64,000 bases of DNA from JAZRWQ01 sp045541395 (GTDB lineage: Bacteria; Bacillota; Clostridia; Oscillospirales; UMGS1783). Below are positions 32,261 through 40,939 of this stretch, one piece after another (positions within the stretch are counted from its first letter, which is position 1; each line of letters opens with the position of its first letter). The notes under the pieces were generated by a model. It was not told where the DNA came from. It did not search any database and was given only the letters and a program-made list of their open reading frames with translations. The stretch is taken from the NCBI GenBank assembly GCA_045541395.1, contig JAZQIZ010000001.1:62001-126000 (forward strand), written 5' to 3'. Both the position numbers and the translations under genes were made by a program.

Positions 32261-32941
32261 ATGACAGTTTTGGAACAAACAATCAATTATACTTTTAAAG
32301 ACAGTTCTTTGCTTACAAAAGCTCTTACGCATTCTTCATATTTGAATGAAACAAAAGAGCACGGCTGTGAATGCAACGAACGTCTTGAATTTCTGGGAGA
32401 CTCTGTTTTAGGTTTCATCTGTGCTCAAAAGCTTTACAGTGAATATGAACGTTATAATGAAGGTGATTTCAGCAAGATAAGAGCGGCTCTTGTTTGTGAG
32501 GCGTCATTGGCAAAGTATGCCCGCCAGATAAAGCTGGGAGAATATATGCGCTTCAGTAAAAGTGAAATACTCAACGGCGGGATGAACAGAGATTCTGCCA
32601 TCGGAGATGCCTTTGAAGCTCTTATTGCTGCTATTTTTCTGGATGGTGGCTTAGAACATGCCCGTAGCTTTGTTACTCCATTCTTAGAAAGTAATATGAA
32701 CGATGCTATTTCCGGCAGACTTTTCAAGGATTCAAAAACAATGCTTCAGGAGATCGTTCAGCAGAATAAAGGTGAACATCTTGAATATAAACTTCTTAAA
32801 ACCGAAGGCCCCGATCACAGACGAATCTTCACGGTAGCTGTTATGCTTAACAGTAACTGTATTGGAACAGGCAAAGGTGCAAGTAAAAAGGAAGCTGAAC
32901 AAAAAGCAGCAGGTGAAGCTCTTAAGCTTATGGGCTTATGA
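32261..32941 (+). CDS. rnc: Ribonuclease III
   Basis: Double-strand RNA endonuclease for rRNA and mRNA processing. Catalytic domain with ERLEFLGDSVLG (residues 41-52) and the second acidic block GDAFEALIAAIFLDGG; C-terminal double-stranded RNA-binding domain (about 155-226) ending GASKKEAEQKAAGEAL. 226 residues. Part of the rnc - radical SAM - smc - ftsY order of Clostridia; the next gene overlaps by four bases. Confidence 0.96.
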   Translation: MTVLEQTINYTFKDSSLLTKALTHSSYLNETKEHGCECNERLEFLGDSVLGFICAQKLYSEYERYNEGDFSKIRAALVCEASLAKYARQIKLGEYMRFSKSEILNGGMNRDSAIGDAFEALIAAIFLDGGLEHARSFVTPFLESNMNDAISGRLFKDSKTMLQEIVQQNKGEHLEYKLLKTEGPDHRRIFTVAVMLNSNCIGTGKGASKKEAEQKAAGEALKLMGL

Positions 32942-33951
32942 AAAAACATATAAATATTCCAATATTTATTCCTCATTTGGCTTGTCCCAATGATTGTGTC
33001 TTTTGCAACCAAAAAAGAATCGCAGCTACAGAGCAGGCGCCAACCCCTGAAGAAGTTTCTCAGGTAATTGAAAATGCACTTAAAACGGTTTCTGTTTCCG
33101 GTGATAAGTGCGAGGTCGCTTTTTTTGGCGGAAGTTTTACGGGTATAGAAAAAGAGCAAATGTGTGCATATCTTGAGGCCGCTTCAAAGTTTGAAGGAAG
33201 AATATCAGGTATCAGATTTTCAACAAGACCTGATTATATTTCCGAGGAAATAATGGAGATACTAAAGAAATATCCCGTAAAAACCGTGGAACTTGGAATG
33301 CAGAGTATGGATAATAAGGTTCTTTCACTTTGCAACAGAGGACACAAGAGCAATGCTTGTAATAATGCGGCTTCTCTTATACGTAAAAACGGCTATAACC
33401 TTGTTTTGCAAATGATGACAGGCCTTCCGGGGGATACGCCGGAAGGGGCAATGAATACAGCAAAGGCTGCCGCAGATATGAAGCCTGACGGAGTTCGAAT
33501 TTACCCTTGCGTTGTTGTTAAGGATACCGAGCTTGAGAGCATGTATAATAAAGGCACTTATAAACCGCAGACGTTGGAGGAAGCGGTTGGATTATGTTCA
33601 GAACTATTATTATTCTTTGAAGAAAAAAACATTCCGGTAATTCGTATGGGGCTATTTTCCGAGCAAAGCTTTGTGGAAAATTCAATAGTGGCAGGTCCCT
33701 TTCATCCTGCCTTTAGAGAACTTTGTGAAAATAGTATATACAAAAAGCTTATAGAAGAAAAAATTACGCCTTTTTCAAATTGTAAAAGCCTTGTAATAGA
33801 GGTTGCTAAGGGTAAAATATCAGCCGCAGCGGGCCAAAAGAATAAAAATAAAAAGTGTTTTGAAAAAGACTACGGCATAAATAAACTCTTAATCAGAGAA
33901 AATAATAATTTAATAGGCCGCGAATTCATAATAAATCCCGATTTTACTTGA
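32938..33951 (+). CDS. Elp3-like radical SAM protein
   Basis: Radical SAM enzyme with CPNDCVFC (cluster cysteines at residues 17, 21 and 24) and FFGGSFTGI, in the COG1243 branch related to the Elp3 radical SAM domain, but lacking the C-terminal acetyltransferase domain of true Elp3. 337 residues. The location between rnc and smc is conserved in Clostridia. Function is not established; tRNA modification is possible by family. Start overlaps the rnc stop by four bases; a terminator overlaps its end. Confidence 0.82.
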   Translation: MKKHINIPIFIPHLACPNDCVFCNQKRIAATEQAPTPEEVSQVIENALKTVSVSGDKCEVAFFGGSFTGIEKEQMCAYLEAASKFEGRISGIRFSTRPDYISEEIMEILKKYPVKTVELGMQSMDNKVLSLCNRGHKSNACNNAASLIRKNGYNLVLQMMTGLPGDTPEGAMNTAKAAADMKPDGVRIYPCVVVKDTELESMYNKGTYKPQTLEEAVGLCSELLLFFEEKNIPVIRMGLFSEQSFVENSIVAGPFHPAFRELCENSIYKKLIEEKITPFSNCKSLVIEVAKGKISAAAGQKNKNKKCFEKDYGINKLLIRENNNLIGREFIINPDFT

Positions 33952-33969
33952 AAATATCGGGATTTTTTG
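33933..33969 (+). terminator. Terminator before smc
   Basis: Stem AAATCCCGAT / ATCGGGATTT with a 13-nt loop and T6. It overlaps the end of the radical SAM gene and the smc promoter. Confidence 0.75.
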
Positions 33970-33976
33970 TTATTAT
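33948..33976 (+). promoter_or_regulatory. Probable smc promoter
   Basis: TTGAAA, 17 bp, TATTAT, lying on the loop and 3' arm of the terminator hairpin. Confidence 0.5.
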
Positions 33977-34010
33977 ATAAGGTGAAGTAAAATAAGTATG
34001 GATGGGCATT

Positions 34011-37000
34011 ATGCGTTTAAAATCATTGCAGATTCAGGGATTCAAGTCTTTCCCTGATAAAACTACAATTAGTTTTGATAACGGAATAACAGCAATTGTT
34101 GGACCTAACGGTAGCGGTAAAAGTAATATTACCGATGCTATCCGTTGGGTTTTAGGCGAAATGAGCAGTAAGACCTTGCGCGGCAACAAAATGGAGGACG
34201 TTATTTTTGACGGTGCCCATTCCCGTTCCGCTATGGGTTATGCTGAGGTTTCCTTAACCCTTGATAACAGTGACGGCAGTTTGCCTATTGACTATTCGGA
34301 GGTCACTGTATCCAGACGATATTACCGTTCGGGTGAAAGTGAATATCTCATTAATAAAAATCTTGTAAGGTTGAAGGACATAAACGAATTGTTTATGGAT
34401 ACCGGTCTTGGACGTGACGGCTATTCTATTATTGGCCAGGGTAAAATAGCCGATATTATTTCGGTTAAAAGTGACGAACGCCGTCAGGTGTTTGAGGAAG
34501 CCGCCGGTATTTCTAAGTTCAGATATAAAAAGGCTGAATCGGAAAGAAGATTGGAACAGACACAGGAAAATCTTATCCGTTTAATGGACATTCTTTCTGA
34601 ACTTGAGGGCAGAGTAGGCCCTTTGGCGGAGCAGGCTGAAAAAGCAAGGCAGTATCTGGAACTTAGAGACGAAAAGAAGCAGCTTGAAATAAGCCTTTGG
34701 ATGAACGAGATCGATGATATTCGTGCTAACCGTCAGAAACTTGAAGAGGATTGTAAAGTTGCCCATGCTCAACTTGATGAAAATGATATAAGCGCAAACA
34801 GCTATGAGCAGGAAATAGAAAAGAAATATGCAGAAAATCAGCAGTTGGCAGTTAAAATAGATCAACTTCGTGCTGCTATTGTTGGAGTCAATGAGCAGAT
34901 ACAGAATAAGCAAAGCGAAATTTCTCTTATAAAAAATGATATACTTCATAACGAAGAAACAATAGAACGATTTAACAGCGATATTGCCGATGAGACCGAC
35001 CGTGCTGCTGAACTGGATAATGCAATTACACAGAAAGAAGAAGAAGCCGGAGAGCTTAACGATGCGGTTGAGCTTTTAAAAAGGATGTTAAACACTGTTA
35101 ATGCGGAAAGCGCTGCTATTGCCGCTTCTTTGGCAGGTAACGATACAAGGCTTAACGAAATTAACGGTCTTATTGTAGAAAAAACTGCACTTCTAACCGA
35201 TTCTAAGATTAAAATCGGTTACATTGAAAGTAAGTCGGAAGTATTAAAACAGGATATTTCACGTTTGCAGGAGCAGAAAGAAACCGCTCAGTTTATAATT
35301 AATAAAATCAAAGATGAAAAAGCAGGTCTTCTTGAACAAAAGGAAAATAATGAAGACGAGATATTAAGCTGTGAAAATATTATAAGCGGATATAAACTCC
35401 GTATGGAGGTTGCTAAGAGCAAAATTGATAAGCAGACTGTCTTAAGAGATGAACTGCAAAAGGAAATAGACCGCAAGAATATCAGTATTAACACCTTAAC
35501 AGATATGCAGAAGCATTTTAGCGGTTATTACGATAGTGTTAAAGCTGTTATGCAGGCAAGCGACAGGGGAATGCTGAAAGGAGTTCACGGCCCCATTTCT
35601 GCTCTTATTAATGTTAGCGAAAAATACGCTCTTGCTATAGAAACCGCACTTGGTAATCAGGTACAGAATATTGTTGTTGACAGCGACGATAACGCCAAAG
35701 GTGCAATTAATTATTTGAAAAATAACAAGGCAGGTCGAGCAACATTTCTTCCTGTTGGCACAATTAAAGGGAATGCTTTGTCTGACAGTGAATTCAAAGG
35801 GCAAGGTTTTATTGCCGTTGCTTCAAAAACTGTTGAATGTAATCCCAAATACCGTAATATTGTAGATTCAATGTTGGGAAGAGTATGTATTGCGGATAAT
35901 ATTGATAATGCGGTTTCAATAGCTAAAAAAGCAGGTCATAAATACAGAGTAGTTACTCTGGACGGTCAGGTTGTAAATCCCGGAGGTTCACTAACCGGCG
36001 GCTCTGCCGCAGTTAAGGGTTCGGGATTGCTAAATCGCCAGAACGAAATTGACAAGCAGAAAAAAGAACTTGAAAACGCGTTGCAAAAGTTCATGGACAT
36101 TGATCTGGTTTTGAGCGAGCTTTCTGAAAAATATAACGTTGACGTTGCTTACATTGAAGGTGTACAGGCACAGATAAAACAGCTTGGTGACGTTTCTGCT
36201 CTGCTTAAAATGCGTCTTGATGATGCGGAGTACCGTTTAAATAATGAAAAAGAGGCATTGGAGCGTATTGAACAACAGATCAACGAAAATACTCTTCAGG
36301 GTAATCTGGACACCGCTGAAAAGACTCAGCTTGAAGAACTTATTGTTAATACCGAAGCCGAAATTGAGGAGCTTACTCTTAAAGCGGGGGAAATTACCAG
36401 CGGTCAGGAAAATATTGAAAAGCTTCGTATAGAGACAGCCGAGAAAATCAGTTCAATCAAGCTTGATATTATTTCAAAAGAAAAGGATATTGAAGCTATC
36501 TCGCAGAATATAGCTCAAATGCGCTCTTATAAACAAGAAAGAGACCTGGCGGCTACTTCAAGGCTTTCTGAGATCGAATCTCTTCAGAATGCAAACGAGG
36601 AACTTCTTGAAAAGATATCTCTTTGTGAAAAAGAAATTCAGCAGCTTAATCTTTCCTGCGGTACCACTAATGAGGTTATAGATCAAACAATTAAAGGCAG
36701 AGATGGGCTGGAAAAAGAAATCAATGCTTTACGAGCGGAGCTTAAGAACGTTCAGGCGCTTCGTGACGGCCTTATTCGCGAAGCCGAAAGGCTTGATGGG
36801 AAAAGGGAAGCTTGCGAAACAAAATATAATGCCATAGTTATGAAGCTCTTTGATGAGTATGAGCTTACTTTAACTGATGCACAGCCCTTAAGAACAACTG
36901 TAGAGAATGTGCAGCAGGCAAATCAGCGTCTTACAGAACTTAAAAACCGGCTGAAGCGTTTGGGTAACGTAAACGTTGGTGCTATAGATGAGTATAAGGA

Positions 37001-37580
37001 CGTTAAGAACAGATACGAATTCCTTTCAAATCAGGTAAATGATCTACAGAAGGCCAAGGCTGATATTGAAAATGTTATTTCCGATCTTACGCAGAGAATG
37101 AAAACTATCTTCTCGGAGAGATTTAAAATTATCAATCAACGCTTCAAAGAAACCTTTGTTGAACTGTTTGAAGGAGGAAATGCAGAGCTTACTCTTTCCG
37201 ATCCTTCAGACGTTCTCGGCTCGGGAATTGAGATCAAGGTTTCTCCGCCCGGTAAGGTAATTAAAAATCTTTCTGCTCTTTCAGGCGGCGAACAGGCCTT
37301 TGTTGCAATAGCTCTCTATTTTGCTATTTTGAAGGTTCGCCCCACACCCTTCTGTGTAATGGACGAGATCGAGGCTGCACTAGATGAAGTAAATACTGTT
37401 AAGTTTGCTGATTATATGCGCCGGATCACGGGTAAAACTCAATTTGTAGTAGTAACTCACCGTCGTGGAACTATGGAGGGCGCCGACGTTCTTTACGGTG
37501 TTACCATGCAGGAGGAAGGCGTTTCTAAAATACTTACAATAAACGTTAATGAGGTATCCGATAAACTGAATATCGGTTAA
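34011..37580 (+). CDS. smc: Chromosome segregation protein SMC
   Basis: Condensin ATPase that compacts and segregates chromosomes with ScpAB. Walker A GPNGSGKSN near residue 30, two long coiled coils (about 165-500 and 670-1010) around a hinge (about 510-640, with GPISALINV and GGSLTGGSA), then signature LSGGEQAF and Walker B FCVMDEIEAALDE. The family start MRLKSLQIQGFKSF favours ATG at 34011 over ATG at 34002. 1,189 residues, full length. ftsY follows directly. Confidence 0.96.
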   Translation: MRLKSLQIQGFKSFPDKTTISFDNGITAIVGPNGSGKSNITDAIRWVLGEMSSKTLRGNKMEDVIFDGAHSRSAMGYAEVSLTLDNSDGSLPIDYSEVTVSRRYYRSGESEYLINKNLVRLKDINELFMDTGLGRDGYSIIGQGKIADIISVKSDERRQVFEEAAGISKFRYKKAESERRLEQTQENLIRLMDILSELEGRVGPLAEQAEKARQYLELRDEKKQLEISLWMNEIDDIRANRQKLEEDCKVAHAQLDENDISANSYEQEIEKKYAENQQLAVKIDQLRAAIVGVNEQIQNKQSEISLIKNDILHNEETIERFNSDIADETDRAAELDNAITQKEEEAGELNDAVELLKRMLNTVNAESAAIAASLAGNDTRLNEINGLIVEKTALLTDSKIKIGYIESKSEVLKQDISRLQEQKETAQFIINKIKDEKAGLLEQKENNEDEILSCENIISGYKLRMEVAKSKIDKQTVLRDELQKEIDRKNISINTLTDMQKHFSGYYDSVKAVMQASDRGMLKGVHGPISALINVSEKYALAIETALGNQVQNIVVDSDDNAKGAINYLKNNKAGRATFLPVGTIKGNALSDSEFKGQGFIAVASKTVECNPKYRNIVDSMLGRVCIADNIDNAVSIAKKAGHKYRVVTLDGQVVNPGGSLTGGSAAVKGSGLLNRQNEIDKQKKELENALQKFMDIDLVLSELSEKYNVDVAYIEGVQAQIKQLGDVSALLKMRLDDAEYRLNNEKEALERIEQQINENTLQGNLDTAEKTQLEELIVNTEAEIEELTLKAGEITSGQENIEKLRIETAEKISSIKLDIISKEKDIEAISQNIAQMRSYKQERDLAATSRLSEIESLQNANEELLEKISLCEKEIQQLNLSCGTTNEVIDQTIKGRDGLEKEINALRAELKNVQALRDGLIREAERLDGKREACETKYNAIVMKLFDEYELTLTDAQPLRTTVENVQQANQRLTELKNRLKRLGNVNVGAIDEYKDVKNRYEFLSNQVNDLQKAKADIENVISDLTQRMKTIFSERFKIINQRFKETFVELFEGGNAELTLSDPSDVLGSGIEIKVSPPGKVIKNLSALSGGEQAFVAIALYFAILKVRPTPFCVMDEIEAALDEVNTVKFADYMRRITGKTQFVVVTHRRGTMEGADVLYGVTMQEEGVSKILTINVNEVSDKLNIG

Positions 37581-37591
37581 TGGTGAAAAAA

Positions 37592-38497
37592 ATGGGACTG
37601 TTTGATAAATTCAAGAATTCACTTACAAAATCCCGCGAGTCATTTGGGGATAAACTTAATTCGGTTCTTGCGGCATTCAGAAGTGTTGATGAGGATTTTC
37701 TTGATGAGCTTCTGGAAGTGCTTATTATGTCGGATATAAGCATGGACGTAGCAGAGAATATAATCGATGAGCTTCGCAAGGAAGCAAAAGTCAGAAATAT
37801 TTCTACAGGTAAGGAACTTAAAGATCTTCTTGTTGAGCTTATTACCAAGGAAATGGAAGGCGAGGCTACGCTGAATATTTCCAATACTCCTGCCGTTATT
37901 TTAATGATTGGAGTAAACGGTACAGGCAAGACTACCACCAGCGCAAAGCTTGCATATTACTTAAAAAATCAGGGCAAGAAGGTTATTCTTGCTGCTGCCG
38001 ATACCTTCCGTGCAGCCGCATCTGCTCAGCTAAATATCTGGGCGGAAAGGATCGATGTTGATATAGTTAAGCACGGAGAAGGCGGAGATCCTGCCGCTGT
38101 AGTATACGACGCTATCTGTGCAGCAAAGGCTAGAAAGGCCGACGTTATTATTTGCGACACTGCCGGCAGACTTCATAATAAAAAGCACCTTATGGATGAA
38201 CTAACTAAAATACGTAAGGTTATAGACAGGGAATTACCCGATTCCGATAAGGAAGTGCTTCTTGTTTTAGATGCAACTACCGGTCAGAACGCTCTTGTTC
38301 AAGCTAAGGAGTTTAAAGATGCAGCAAATCTTACGGGACTTGTATTAACCAAGCTTGACGGTACTGCCAAGGGCGGTATGGCTATAGGTGTTCTGCGTAT
38401 GCTTGGTATTCCCATCAAGTTTGTTGGCTTAGGAGAAAAGGTTGACGATTTTGAAATATTCTCTCCCGAGGATTTCGCAAAAGGATTGGTTGAATAA
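37592..38497 (+). CDS. ftsY: Signal recognition particle receptor FtsY
   Basis: GTPase that docks SRP-ribosome complexes at the membrane. Short N-terminus, then the NG domain: helical N part with DISMDVAENIIDELR, G1 GVNGTGKTT, G2-G3 DTFRAAA and DTAGRLHNKKHLMDEL, G4 TKLDGTAKGG. The acidic A domain of longer homologues is absent, as in many Firmicutes. I chose ATG at 37592 (MGLFDKF), after GGTGA; an in-frame ATG at 37580 overlaps the smc stop. Confidence 0.94.
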   Translation: MGLFDKFKNSLTKSRESFGDKLNSVLAAFRSVDEDFLDELLEVLIMSDISMDVAENIIDELRKEAKVRNISTGKELKDLLVELITKEMEGEATLNISNTPAVILMIGVNGTGKTTTSAKLAYYLKNQGKKVILAAADTFRAAASAQLNIWAERIDVDIVKHGEGGDPAAVVYDAICAAKARKADVIICDTAGRLHNKKHLMDELTKIRKVIDRELPDSDKEVLLVLDATTGQNALVQAKEFKDAANLTGLVLTKLDGTAKGGMAIGVLRMLGIPIKFVGLGEKVDDFEIFSPEDFAKGLVE

Positions 38498-39087
38498 TGA
38501 AATTTTTAATTGCATCAAATAATGCGCATAAGATCAAAGAATTAAACGATATTCTCAACGCCCTTGGGGTTGAGACCGTAAAGCCCAAAGATCTTGGGAT
38601 ATGTTGCGAAATAGAGGAAACAGGCACAACATTTGAGGAAAACTCAATGTTAAAAGCCCGGAACGGTTATAAGCTTTCAGGACTTCCTACTATTGCCGAC
38701 GACTCAGGCCTTGCGGTTGATGCGCTTGACGGCCGCCCCGGGATTTATTCCGCAAGATATGCAGGTGAAGGGGCAACTGATGAAGAAAAGATTGAAAAGC
38801 TGCTTTTGGAAATGAAGGACAAAGAAAACAGAAAAGCTAAGTTTGTATCGGCTGTTGCTTTTTACAGCGGGGAAGAAGGTTTTACTGTTGTTGGTGAATG
38901 TCCTGGCTTTATTTCTCACAGCCCAAAGGGTGAAAACGGCTTTGGATATGACCCTGTGTTTGTTCCTGAAGGTTATAATGAAAGCTACGCTCAGATCAGT
39001 AGCCTTGAGAAAAACACTATTAGCCACAGAGCACGGGCTTTGGTTAAGTTTAAAGAAAAAATTACTCAGTATTTAGAGGTTGAATAA
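38497..39087 (+). CDS. rdgB: XTP/dITP pyrophosphatase (Ham1/RdgB)
   Basis: Removes non-canonical purine nucleoside triphosphates (dITP, XTP) by pyrophosphate cleavage. Signatures: LIASNNAHKIKEL at the start, IADDSGLAVDALDGRPGIYSARYAG in the centre, and GFGYDPVFVPEG followed by ISHRARAL near the end. 196 residues. ATG overlaps the ftsY stop by one base. Confidence 0.94.
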   Translation: MKFLIASNNAHKIKELNDILNALGVETVKPKDLGICCEIEETGTTFEENSMLKARNGYKLSGLPTIADDSGLAVDALDGRPGIYSARYAGEGATDEEKIEKLLLEMKDKENRKAKFVSAVAFYSGEEGFTVVGECPGFISHSPKGENGFGYDPVFVPEGYNESYAQISSLEKNTISHRARALVKFKEKITQYLEVE

Positions 39088-39088
39088 A

Positions 39089-39388
39089 ATGATTAACAGT
39101 AAGCAAAGGGCTTATTTAAGAAGCCTTGCAAATACAATTAAGCCAACAGAGCAAATAGGTAAAAGCGGTATAACCGATTCTCTCATTGCTCAGCTTGATG
39201 AATCTCTTGAGGCTCACGAGCTTATAAAAATAAACGTGCTTGAGACCGCATTTATTTCCGGGAAAGAATGTGCCGGGATTTTGGCCGAGGCGCTTGGCGC
39301 AGAGGTGGTTCAGGTGATAGGTTTTAAAGTTGTGCTATACCGTCAGGCCTCCAAAGAAGAAAAGAGAAAAATTGAAATTCCTTTTTAA
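39089..39388 (+). CDS. yhbY: YhbY-type CRM-domain RNA-binding protein
   Basis: Small ribosome-associated protein with a single CRM/YhbY domain: SKQRAYLRSLAN at the start, IGKSGITDSLI, HELIKINVL and VVQVIGFKVVLYR. Thought to act in large-subunit assembly. I chose ATG at 39089, nine bases after AGAGG; a TTG at 39080 overlaps the preceding gene. 99 residues. Usual neighbour of nadD and yqeK. Confidence 0.92.
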   Translation: MINSKQRAYLRSLANTIKPTEQIGKSGITDSLIAQLDESLEAHELIKINVLETAFISGKECAGILAEALGAEVVQVIGFKVVLYRQASKEEKRKIEIPF

Positions 39389-39403
39389 CAGCAGGGATAT
39401 TTT

Positions 39404-39985
39404 ATGAGATTAGGTATTTTTGGCGGAACTTTTAATCCGCCTCATTTAGGGCACAAACTGCTTTTGGAAAAAATACGAAAAAGCTTAAAGCTGCAGAACA
39501 TTCTTATTATTCCCTCTAATCTGCCTCCCCATAAATCTGTGGCAGATAATGCACCTCATATCAGAATGAATATGACAAAGCTTGCTTTCCCTGAATATGA
39601 GGTTTCCGATATGGAAATTACCCGCGGCGGTAAAAGCTATACTTATCTTACGTTGGAAGAACTGAAAAGCAGAGGAGATGAGCTTTACTTTATCTGCGGA
39701 AGTGATATGTTTCTTAGCCTGGAAACCTGGATGAAGCCTCAGAGGGTGTTTGATCTTGCTGTTATTGTTACTGCTGCAAGAGACAAGAATGAATATTTTA
39801 AGCTTTTTAAAGCAAAACGTCTTTTTAAGAAAAAATATAATGCCAGATGCAAAATAGTAATATTCAAGCCGTTTTCCGTAAGTTCCAGCCAGATTCGCGA
39901 AATGGTGGCTAAAGGTGAAAACGTCGAAGATTATCTTGATAAGAATGTGTCTGAATATATAAGAGATAACAGGTTGTATAAATGA
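39404..39985 (+). CDS. nadD: Nicotinate-nucleotide adenylyltransferase
   Basis: Adenylates nicotinate mononucleotide for NAD synthesis. The HxGH motif reads GGTFNPPHLGHKLL at residues 7-20 and the C-terminal ISSTxIR-like motif is SVSSSQIREM. 193 residues. Overlaps the yqeK start by four bases in the common nadD-yqeK-rsfS operon. Confidence 0.95.
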   Translation: MRLGIFGGTFNPPHLGHKLLLEKIRKSLKLQNILIIPSNLPPHKSVADNAPHIRMNMTKLAFPEYEVSDMEITRGGKSYTYLTLEELKSRGDELYFICGSDMFLSLETWMKPQRVFDLAVIVTAARDKNEYFKLFKAKRLFKKKYNARCKIVIFKPFSVSSSQIREMVAKGENVEDYLDKNVSEYIRDNRLYK

Positions 39986-40557
39986 AAGATTTTAAAGAGT
40001 ACAGTAATATAGTTAAAGAACGTCTATCGGAAAAAAGGTTTAAGCACACTTTAGGTGTTGTTGCTGCAGCAGAAAAGCTTGCATTAACCTACGGAGCGGA
40101 TGTTGAAAAGGCCCGTATAGCTGCAATACTGCACGATATCACCAAAGAAGACGATCATAATATGCAGTTGAAATATTGTAAAGATTTTGATATAATACTG
40201 CTTAACGGTGAAACTGAGATTCCCGCGCTTTTGCATGCATACACAGGCGCTTACTATGCAAAAAATATACTTCAGGTGGAAGATGCGGAAATTTTAAACG
40301 CAATCTATTTCCATACAACAGGCCATGGCGATATGACCTTGCTTGAAAAGGTTATTTACCTTGCGGATTATATAGAAGATAATCGCACCTTTGAAGGTGT
40401 TGAGGAAGTAAGATCCATTGCTTTTAACGGAATAGACAAAGCAATGGTAGTAGCCTTAAAGCAGGGGATGCAGGAAGTAATGGAAAAGGGCGGTTCTTTG
40501 CATTTTGATACAGTCAGCTGCTATAGCCAGCTGGTTAATAAAATTAAAGGTGAATAA
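39982..40557 (+). CDS. yqeK: HD-domain Ap4A hydrolase YqeK
   Basis: HD-superfamily phosphohydrolase; YqeK proteins split Ap4A symmetrically. Metal ligands: His in RFKHTLGVV, the HD pair in AAILHDITKED, and further His residues in LLHAYTGAYYA and FHTTGHGDMT. 191 residues. Overlaps nadD by four bases and precedes rsfS by one base. Confidence 0.93.
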   Translation: MKDFKEYSNIVKERLSEKRFKHTLGVVAAAEKLALTYGADVEKARIAAILHDITKEDDHNMQLKYCKDFDIILLNGETEIPALLHAYTGAYYAKNILQVEDAEILNAIYFHTTGHGDMTLLEKVIYLADYIEDNRTFEGVEEVRSIAFNGIDKAMVVALKQGMQEVMEKGGSLHFDTVSCYSQLVNKIKGE

Positions 40558-40558
40558 T

Positions 40559-40915
40559 ATGGAAGAAAAAATAGTTAAAATTACAGTTAATGCACTTGAT
40601 TCCAAAAAGGCATTAAACATAAAAGTGCTAAAAATAGAGGAGCTTTCATCAATAGCAGATTATTTCGTTATTGCAAACGGTACCTCCTCTACTCAGATAA
40701 AGGCTCTGGCTGATGAGGTTGAATTTAAGCTCGAACAGGAAGGTATTCAGATAGGTCATAGAGAAGGCTACGCAGACGGACGTTGGGTACTTCTTGATTA
40801 CGGCCCTGTTATAGTTCATATATTCCACCCCGAAGCAAGAGAATTTTATAATCTTGAAAAATTATGGGCAGATGCTAATGAAGTTGATGCTCAGCAGTAT
40901 ATAGAAATAAAATAA
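40559..40915 (+). CDS. rsfS: Ribosomal silencing factor RsfS
   Basis: Binds L14 of the large subunit and blocks joining of subunits under starvation. Core motif DYFVIANGTSSTQIKALADEVE and the GRWVLLDYGPVIVHIF block are diagnostic. I chose ATG at 40559 following AAAGGTGA; a longer in-frame reading overlaps yqeK. 118 residues. Confidence 0.94.
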   Translation: MEEKIVKITVNALDSKKALNIKVLKIEELSSIADYFVIANGTSSTQIKALADEVEFKLEQEGIQIGHREGYADGRWVLLDYGPVIVHIFHPEAREFYNLEKLWADANEVDAQQYIEIK

Positions 40916-40939
40916 AGCTGATATAGAGGATTGATTAAA

